From assembly GCA_025642065.1 (NCBI GenBank), contig JAODUP010000526.1, positions 128,501-192,500 of the forward strand: DNA of 64,000 bases, written 5' to 3'. Origin of the DNA: Paralvinella palmiformis (lineage: Eukaryota; Annelida; Polychaeta; Terebellida; Alvinellidae). Shown here piece by piece: positions 57,356 through 64,000 of the stretch. The notes beneath the pieces are model-generated. The model did no database searches. It saw only the letters and a program-made list of their open reading frames with translations, and was not told the origin of the DNA. The position numbers were made by a program, and so were the translations under genes. Each line of letters begins with the position of its first letter. The stretch's first letter is position 1.

Positions 57356-58012
57356 TCAATACAAGAAGTTACAACACATCAGCGCTATCACAATACTAAT
57401 TATAGTATAAATAAGTACAAAACATATTTCAAAACAATTTGTATTTCTAACAGTTGTTGTTGTGGAGATAATTATTTTTCGTTTCAACAGGATTAGTGAA
57501 ATGAATGTCGTGGCAGTTGTATACAGTAGAATACTATTATTTTTATGCAAGATTCTTCCATCTGGCAATTTAAAAAAAGTCACCCATAATTCACATTTAG
57601 TTTTTTTTATCATTGTGTACGTGTAAATAGCTGGAAACTCTAAAAAAATAGTATAAACCAACGAAAATAGACCTATGCCTATATGTGATAATAATCTAGC
57701 TAAAACTGGATATCCATAGACTAAATGCAGCAGTGCACATTCACAAGCGGACTTGATTCTCTGTAATAACTTAGGTATAGTGGGATCTTTAGAAATTCTA
57801 AGGCGAGGGCTTTCATAGAGGGAACAGGAAATAAATGTCAAGGAAGGGTTACACATCAGAATCAACAATGTGGATCTGATATAGACTGATAAAATAATAT
57901 TAACAATAATTATTTCATCGGGTGTGGGGTACATAAAATAAAAGTCGAATTTTTCAAAATTCTGGACGGCCATTACAAATCCTGGATCCACCAACGACAC
58001 ACATTCCGACAT
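57356..58012 (-). CDS. Hypothetical hydrophobic protein, 218 residues
   Basis: The ATG at 58012 opens MSECVSLVDPGFVMAVQNFE and the frame stays open for 218 codons to 57356. Hydrophobic stretches at about 34-56 (IIIVNIILSVYIRSTLLILM), 108-130 (LLSHIGIGLFSLVYTIFLEF), 160-176 (LLYTTATTFISLILL) and 192-214 (CFVLIYTIISIVIALMCC) could be four membrane spans. I recognise no family. An uninterrupted frame this long is unlikely by chance in such AT-rich DNA. No splice sites, homologue or SINE/LINE match is evident. It could be a lineage-specific gene or an unrecognised mobile-element ORF. Confidence 0.4.
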   Translation of the reverse strand: MSECVSLVDPGFVMAVQNFEKFDFYFMYPTPDEIIIVNIILSVYIRSTLLILMCNPSLTFISCSLYESPRLRISKDPTIPKLLQRIKSACECALLHLVYGYPVLARLLSHIGIGLFSLVYTIFLEFPAIYTYTMIKKTKCELWVTFFKLPDGRILHKNNSILLYTTATTFISLILLKRKIIISTTTTVRNTNCFEICFVLIYTIISIVIALMCCNFLY

Positions 58013-58507
58013 TGGCTTTACGAAACAACATCATTAAATAATTTCATCTCTATTTAAGACCATGAATTATTGCCAGAACGTGTTAAAGTACCCAGATGCA
58101 AGCGGAGCCATTCATATTCATCTGGATGCTGGGATATATCAGCATACAACTGAAACCAAGTTCAAAAGCCCCTCGATACACGGATGTGGGCGAACAATCA
58201 ATATTAGCCTACATCGTCTAAATACAATATATTCAGCTGATATTGTTTATAAGTGACTTAATAATAGAAGTCGGAACTGAACAACAAAAATAGATCAACA
58301 TCCATGATCATCTTCTCATTCATTGCCTCGGGCATACTTCGATTTTACCGCAGCCCTGATTATCATCGCATCGTTGACTTGTGACAGTCAACAAAACATG
58401 TACCTGTACAGACGTTAACGAAAACAAACAAAACACTAATTGTCTATTGTATGAGGCCTTATCAACACAAACTGATTATAGTTGTCACCATTTTCTGGAA
58501 GATTGGA

Positions 58508-58650
58508 TGACTACTACTACTGGGACTACGGTTACTATTATTACTACTACTACTACTACTACTACTGCTGCTGCTGCTGATGCTGCTGCTGCTATTACTA
58601 GGGCTGCTATTATTACTATTCTTACTATTATTACTGGTACTACTACTACT
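58508..58650. repeat. (ACT)n/(GCT)n trinucleotide repeat
   Basis: Imperfect triplet array of ACT/ATT with an internal (GCT)n block at 58566-58590. ORFs on both strands here (poly-Thr/Ala and poly-Val) are by-products. Confidence 0.9.
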
Positions 58651-58689
58651 TCTGTGGATGAGGACAAGTTTGTTTGTTTGTTCATTTTG

Positions 58690-60066
58690 AAATTTTCAAG
58701 GTCAGTAAAATTATAGTTAAAAATACCCTTGCCTCTGCTAATTCTGAATATTATAATAAAAAGATCAAAGCATTCAAGGGAAATCAAAGGACTATTTTCA
58801 GTGTTGTGAATAAAGTATTACATAAAAGTCAAACTGTCCTCCCAAATAATATCAACTCAGATAAAGATATGGCCCTATATAAAAAATATTAAATATACAT
58901 AGTGAGTTCCAGTCCAGCACCTTATAACCGGATAGGCCATTGGTAGAAGAGTCTTGCATATCTATAATGGATACATTTGAGCCTTTTACAGAAACTGATA
59001 TCGGATAGTTGCTGAAAATGTTTTTTGGATGTTCTGATAAGCCCAATTAAAAATATAGTTAATAAATCATTATCTCTGGGTGTTTCCCAAGATCCATGAA
59101 AGCTGCCCTTGTAAAACCATTAATAAAAAAACATACCATGGACTGTAATATTCTAAATAATTATAGACCTGTTTCAAATCTTACATTTTATCTAAAGTTA
59201 TAGAAAAGGAGTTGCTTTCCATCTAAACAAATATTTAATCAATAATAACCTTAATGAATCACTACAGTCTGCATATAAAAGTGATTACAGCACTGAAACA
59301 GCCTTAGTTAGGGTGAAAAATGATATTATGATGTCAATTGATCTAGGTAAGCCAGTAGCACTTGTTCCTCTGGACCTGTCTGCTGCATTTGATACAGTTG
59401 ACCATAATGTACCTTTATCTAGGTTAAAAGACATGTTTGGTTTGTCAGGTAAAGTACTTCAATGGTTTCGATGCTATCTGGAACAACGCTCCCAGAGAGT
59501 GTCCGTTCATGGTATTTTATCTGACCTTCAGTTTTTGTTATCTGGTGTACCACAGGCTTCAGTTCTTGGTCCTCTTGTTTTCACAATGTATACCCGTCCT
59601 CTTGGGATCATTGCGCAGCGATATGAGGTTAAATGTCACTTGCATGCTGATGACACCCAGCTGTGTATATCACTGGATCCCGACAATGAGTTAAATTTTT
59701 CCTCTTCCTTGAAGAATTTAGAACATTGTATTGCTGATATTCGGCTATGGATGACTCGAAATATTATATATTTGTCATCACCACATTGTGTTAAATCCCT
59801 AATGGGTCAGTAAAAAATCTAGGGGTTATTTTTGACCAATGTATTAACATGGCTGAACATGTCACATCAGTATGCCGAGCTGCCTAATACCATCTTAAGA
59901 ACATCCACTGTTTAAAAGCATTCTTGACACAAGAAGCACTTGTAACTGTAGTTCATGCCTTTGTTACATCTCGTATAGACTATTGTAACTCCCTGTTATA
60001 TGGCATATCTGATTATAACATTAATCGCCTTCAGCGAATTCAGAATAGTGCAGCTGGCATTTTAAC
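58690..60066 (+). mobile_element. L2/CR1-like LINE, 5' portion (interrupted)
   Basis: ORF2 is readable from YYNKKIKAFKGNQRTIFSVV through NNYRPVSNL, the RT palm (see 59313) and SRIDYCNSLLYGISDYNINR, then IQNSAAGILT. It stops abruptly at 60066, where an opposite-strand LINE begins, and resumes at 61941. Confidence 0.85.
59313..59813 (+). pseudogene. LINE reverse transcriptase (YADD mutated to HADD)
   Basis: Motif A LDLSAAFDTVDHN, LSGVPQASVLGPLVF, and CHLHADDTQLCISLDP, where Tyr of YADD is His. It is nearly identical in text to the minus-strand copy at 25598-26113. A deletion after IADIRLWMTRN removes part of the thumb. Not functional. Confidence 0.88.
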
Positions 60067-61940
60067 AAATAATAATAATAATAATATACAAAATGTATAT
60101 AGCGCCCTATATAACCTGTAAAAAGGTTACTCTAAGGCATTTGAAAATAAATAATTTATGGATGTAACAGATTTACATCTTTAAAATACATAATTATTTC
60201 CAGCCAAATACATAATATATTCAGCTAGGAAAAGTTGAAACAAAAAGATTAGTTTTTATCTTCTTTTTGAAGGTATCAAGGGTCTTGCACTTTCTGATAG
60301 TTACTGGAAAATTATTCCATAAGGTTACAGCAGCCTTTCTGAAACATCTATTACCGTATGTCACCCCACGTGTCGTTGGTACGGCTAAGAATGCTCCAGA
60401 CTCAGACCGTAGTGACCTTGTCGGATGATACGGAACGACAAGTTCCTCTAAGTACTGAGGGGCAGTCCCTTGAAGTGCCTTAAAAGTGTACATCAAAATC
60501 TTGTACTGCGACCTATATATAACTGGAAGCCAATGCAGGGAGATTGGTGTTATATGTTCTCTTTTATGAGTGCGAGTGACTAACCTAGCAGAAGAATTAT
60601 TCTGTACTTTCTGTAGCCGTGTCATCAGTGTGCTTGGAAGACCATACAGGAGAGCGTTGCTGTAATCTAACCAAGAAGTTATCAGGGTGTGTGCCAGTGT
60701 TTTGTAAGCATCCAATGTGATGTACGGCCTGATATGACCAATATTACGAATTTGATAATAACAGGCTTTGGATATTGCATTTACTTGCCTCTCCATGGTC
60801 AGGGATGTGTCAAACTATACTCCTAAGTTCTTCACTGACGATGCTACAGAAACAGTATTATTACCTACTTGAAGCCGTAATTCCTCGTTCATCCTAACCG
60901 GATATTTTGAGTTAAAGATAATGAGCTCTGTCTTTTCCTCGTTTAACTTAAGCATGTTTGCACTCATCCAAGTACTGATATCAGCCAAACAAGCTTCCAG
61001 TTTCTTTGCAACGTCGGACCAAGTTGTTTTGGGCATGATCGCCATATAAACCTGGGTATCATCTGCATAGAGTAAGATAAGATTTGATCCAGGAGAGGGC
61101 ACTTCCGGTTACTCCAAACGAGTGCTCAGGCGCGTTTGAAGGATCTTGTGATCTATGACATCGAAAGCAGCAGATAAGTCAACCAGAACTAATGCCGCCA
61201 TACACTTCCTATCTAAAGCTTCAGCAATGTCATGATGTCAAGATTATCGTGCAGTCTGTGACTACTGAAATGGATCTCCAACGGCTTAGCAACCAGCTTC
61301 TCCAGGATCTTCGACAAGAAAGGCAGATTAGACACTGGGCGGTAATTTTTCAATTCCCCTTTATCCAGATTTGGCTTCTTCAGCAATGGTCTAATATTGG
61401 CCTTTTTGAAAGAAAGCGGAACCTTGGACTTCGCCAGTGATTTGTTTATAATAGCCGTAATCAAAGGCAGTAGGTATTCCAGCACTTATTTCAACAGGCA
61501 TGTAGGTAATGGGTCTAGTTCACAAGATATTGAGGGAGACTTAATGATATTATCACGTACCTCGTCTTGAGTGGCAGGCGCAAGTTTTGTCAGAGGCTGT
61601 CCTTCAAATTTGATATCAGATAAAGAAGAAATCACTAAACTTGTTGGCCAAGTGCTCATCAGATGAACAGCTTGGCAGAATGATTTCTCCTTTATGTCCC
61701 ATCAAATTCTTAGTGATTCTGAACTGACATTTTTGACTGTTCCCACATTCCGCTATCTTGTCTGAATAATAAGTCCTCTTGGATCTCATGAGAAGCTTTC
61801 TTACTTCACGACATCTTTCTTTGAATAGCTGATGAAGGATCTCCAGCTTTGTTTTCCGCCACAGTCGTTCAGCTTTCCGACGATTGTGTTTTCCTTTGGC
61901 CTCAGGGTTATAGTTTTCCTCTGCAGAGGGGCATGTTTAT
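60067..61940 (-). mobile_element. Second L2/CR1-like LINE inserted into the first
   Basis: Minus orientation. The 3' end at 60067 reads ATAGGGCGCTATATACATTT then an (ATT)n tail, typical of L2-type LINEs. ORF2 fragments run back to about 61925. Flanking sequence AGILT...TRKYDHIT rejoins the outer LINE. Only a short target duplication (AACAAA-like) could be present. Confidence 0.85.
60221..61485 (-). pseudogene. ORF2 of the inserted LINE (RT and C-terminal block)
   Basis: [40 protein letters not shown] (61213-61485); deletion; LILLYADDTQVYMAIMPK and MLKLNEEKTELIIFNSK (60815-61102); then RNIGHIRPYITLDAYKTLAH, LHWLPVIYRSQYKILMYTF and RCFRKAAVTLWNNFPV (60221-60796). YADD is intact, but the region between fingers and palm is deleted and a stop lies upstream near 61488. 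Confidence 0.88.
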
Positions 61941-62466
61941 TGATCAAAAACAACACACACACATACTAGAAAATATGATCATATCACCCAATTCTTCAAA
62001 AACTACATCGGCTACCTGTCGGACAGCGTATTCATTTCAAGATTTTGTTAATAACTTATAAATCTATTAATGATATGGCGCCAGAATACCTGTGTAAACT
62101 GGTGTCCACTAGAAAGTCATCCCGAAAACTAAGGTCATCCAGTCAGATACTATTGCAGGTGCCAGTGTCTCGGCTCAAGCCATATGGTGATTGTGCGTTT
62201 AGTGTTGCAGCCCTACTTTGTGGAATAGGTTGCCGGCAAATATTAGAAATGCGTCGTCTCTTGAACATTTTAAATTTCTTCTAAAACACCCCTATTTAAG
62301 GTCGCTTTTACAGATAAATAATTATTATCTTTGAAATCATTACAGGGTTTTTATAGACATATTATTTGGGGTATTATTATATTACATATTATGTGTACAG
62401 CGCATTTGAATGGCTCCTGCTAATAAGGGCGCTTTATTAAATATATTATTATTATTATTATTATTA
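61941..62466 (+). mobile_element. Outer LINE, 3' portion
   Basis: Resumes with YDHIT and then RIHFKILLITYKSINDMAPE, SSRKLRSSSQILLQVPVSRL and YGDCAFSVAA, the C-terminal block of L2-type ORF2. The 3' end is TAAGGGCGCTTTATTAAATA plus (ATT)n at 62447-62469. Confidence 0.85.
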
Positions 62467-62471
62467 TTACT

Positions 62472-62720
62472 CTGGCATAGTGAGTAGCAGCGTGGGAATT
62501 TCTTACTCATGGTCATGCTGTGCTGGAGGTTCGAATCCTGACCGTGGCACTATAGTAGGGGGAGGTGTTCATCCAACCAGGGAACTGACAAGGTTTTCTC
62601 GGCCAAATCTATTTAAAATTAGTCCCCATGGTGAAGCTGTAAATTACAGACCATATGTGTCTCCTTCATTTGAGGTAGCTAAGCCAGGTAAAATAACTGC
62701 TATTATTATATATTACTTAA
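62472..62720 (+). mobile_element. tRNA-derived SINE at a LINE tail
   Basis: A box CTGGCATAGTGAGTAGCAGC, B box GGAGGTTCGAATCCTG, body with CCATGGTGAAGCTGTAAATT, ending in a TATT-rich tail. It starts directly after the LINE (ATT)n tail. Confidence 0.8.
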
Positions 62721-63230
62721 TAAACAACTACGTACATGTAGATAGGAAGGTTAATGATAAATTAAATATACGCCCTTAAAATACAAGAAACACCGACATC
62801 GTGTGCGCTCACCGTATATATCCGGCACATCTTGCATCCGTACATTTTGAAGCCTAATGTTCTCTGTACATTGAGTGCTGTTTAGAAAAGGGTATAGCTC
62901 AACGATGTCATTTGTTTTACCGAAGCTAGTACTCGTCGGGTACGCGTTTCATATGGAAATTTAATAATTTTATTCTTCATAGACAAGGATGCCACTGGGA
63001 TGTTGAACAAGCTCATCTTCAAACTTCCATGTAATAGTTGGCTAAACGTAGCCAGCCTAGGCCACTGCGCTAGAACCTCCGAGTGCTAGAATCGAATCCC
63101 TGTGTTGACTCTGCCTTTGAAATGTTTCATCCGTTAATGAAGCGTTTCGATCACCTCGTCCTTGTGCTACCTCTTGTGATTTACACCTCTAATGGTATAG
63201 TAAGGGATATCCGATTTGGAAGTACGTTGG
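62721..63230. other. Intergenic, possible SINE trace
   Basis: A tRNA-like stretch (CCACTGCGCTAGAACCTC, GAATCGAATCCC) at 63060-63103 may be another SINE head. Nothing else is seen. Confidence 0.4.
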
Positions 63231-63404
63231 ATCGAAGCGGGTCTGACATGGATTTGAAACTTCTGAAACTCTTGGAATACGAGTGTCATCTGAGTAGTCG
63301 GAGTTTAGCATCTCTAAATTTATCGAAGCGGGTCTGACATGGATTTGAAACTTCTGAAACTCTTGGAATACGAGTGTCATCTGAGTAGTCGGAGTTTGGC
63401 ATCT
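63231..63404. repeat. Tandem duplication, 91-bp period
   Basis: An 83-bp segment (63231-63313) recurs at 63322-63404 with one mismatch (GTTTAGCA versus GTTTGGCA), separated by 8 bp. The near-identity indicates a recent event. Confidence 0.9.
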
Positions 63405-63554
63405 GGAGGTGGTGAAGAAAAGAGTGTCGATTGTTTTCTTGGTCCTGATTGGGATTTGTTTTCCTAGAACTCCGATGATCTGTTCACGTGTCTGGATAAT
63501 GTCAAGAGATATGGCAAAGTGGACCGGCTTGGTTATCGTTGAATGAGTGGCCAG

Positions 63555-63740
63555 TTATTTGATATGTTTGGCTTCATAATAGACTTGATGGGCTGTTTCC
63601 ATAAAGTCAGTGTGTACGACTACCTTCTGGTGATAAGTTGGGTGGGCTCTGCGCCATCGAAGCGTCTGGACTAGGGCAGAGAGTTCTTGTCTTGTTGAAG
63701 TTTGGGGTAGAGACCCCTGGCTGTCGCCTATTGGGCACAT
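63555..63740 (-). pseudogene. Possible RNase H-like fragment
   Basis: STRQELSALVQTLRWRRAH then VVVHTDFMETAHQV loosely follows the RNase H pattern ELxAL...IxTDSxxA, with Phe in place of the usual Ser. It has no neighbours of the same kind and may be coincidental. Confidence 0.2.
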
Positions 63741-63769
63741 CCACCTGGTGTTGATTTCTGTTATTATGA

Positions 63770-63976
63770 TGATGGGTGAAATGACAGTTGTTTAACGTGG
63801 TGGCACCTCACTTTACAATAGATGTCATGTTCGGAGGAGAAAAACCTTGACAGTTACCTCGTTAGATGAAAAACTCCTACTATAATGTCACGGGCGGGAT
63901 TCGAACCTACGGCTTCCAGCACGGTTTGAAACATAGGTACGGAAGTCCCACGCTCTTACCCACTAGTCCATAGAGG
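63770..63976 (-). mobile_element. tRNA-derived SINE
   Basis: On the minus strand the A box TATGGACTAGTGGGTAAGAG and B box GTAGGTTCGAATCCCGCC are both strong and about 50 bp apart, followed by a body ending in GATGATGGG-type tail sequence. The insert between the boxes does not fold as a normal tRNA. Confidence 0.75.
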
Positions 63977-64000
63977 GGATTTGATCTGTCCTTATTGTTA

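Noticed and set aside
58381..58787. Poly-Thr/Ala (plus) and poly-Val (minus) ORFs
   Set aside because: Produced by the ACT/GCT triplet array.
62472..62560. tRNA gene on the plus strand
   Set aside because: Same reason: tRNA-like promoter boxes heading a SINE next to a LINE tail.
63880..63976. tRNA gene on the minus strand
   Set aside because: A and B boxes are present, but the arms do not form a cloverleaf of normal length and a SINE body follows.
1..64000. CRISPR array, operon or prokaryotic features
   Set aside because: Introns, polyadenylation signals, Notch and LINE/hAT content make this animal nuclear DNA. The tandem arrays at 4.6 and 9.5 kb have no spacer structure.

Overview
This is animal nuclear DNA, AT-rich and intron-containing. 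Conserved exons sit thinly between many old retrotransposon and DNA-transposon copies, tRNA-derived SINEs, minisatellites and dinucleotide runs. The opening gene is the 3' end of Notch. THAP, C2H2 and SWIM-type zinc-finger genes, L2/CR1-like LINEs and hAT elements with 8-bp target duplications follow. This suits an invertebrate metazoan, perhaps a marine lophotrochozoan such as a mollusc; that placement is inference.

Layout. 1-1510 is the Notch terminal coding exon (last ankyrin repeats, PPxY, polyQ, Fbw7-type degron, WSSSSP box) with an apparent frame break near 725-852, followed by a 3' UTR to about 3.3 kb. From 3.3 to 7 kb are a LINE remnant, a 93-bp-period minisatellite, a hAT MITE and SINEs. 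A minus-strand C2H2 zinc-finger tail occupies 7434-9140 in three exons. Upstream of it on the same strand lie four separate complete THAP-domain exons (14735-15091, 20340-20705, 23134-23529, 32339-32740). Each ends in a phase-0 splice donor and the first tail exon has a phase-0 acceptor. Between them are LINEs, nested hAT elements, a broken SWIM zinc-finger gene and a long inverted repeat. A LINE fills 33.2-35.5 kb and 35.5-40.4 kb is almost empty.

A fifth THAP gene, split by an intron, covers 40437-42488 (minus), and an acidic, Cys/His-containing nuclear-type ORF covers 45699-46283 (minus). A Tigger/pogo remnant, a hAT copy and a second SWIM pseudogene follow. At 51510-52826 (plus) is an uninterrupted gene for a 438-residue transmembrane receptor with three Ig-like domains and a tail carrying two YxxL/I motifs. 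It is flanked by diverged direct repeats. The last 10 kb hold a broken THAP domain, an unexplained membrane-protein ORF, a LINE interrupted by a second LINE, more SINEs and a short tandem duplication.

The two most interesting items are the array of phase-matched THAP exons upstream of a single C2H2 tail (possibly alternative DNA-binding first exons, possibly separate genes whose other exons I cannot see) and the Ig receptor with an ITIM/ITAM-like tail. Single-base frame breaks recur in otherwise convincing exons, so assembly indels must be excluded before calling those genes broken.
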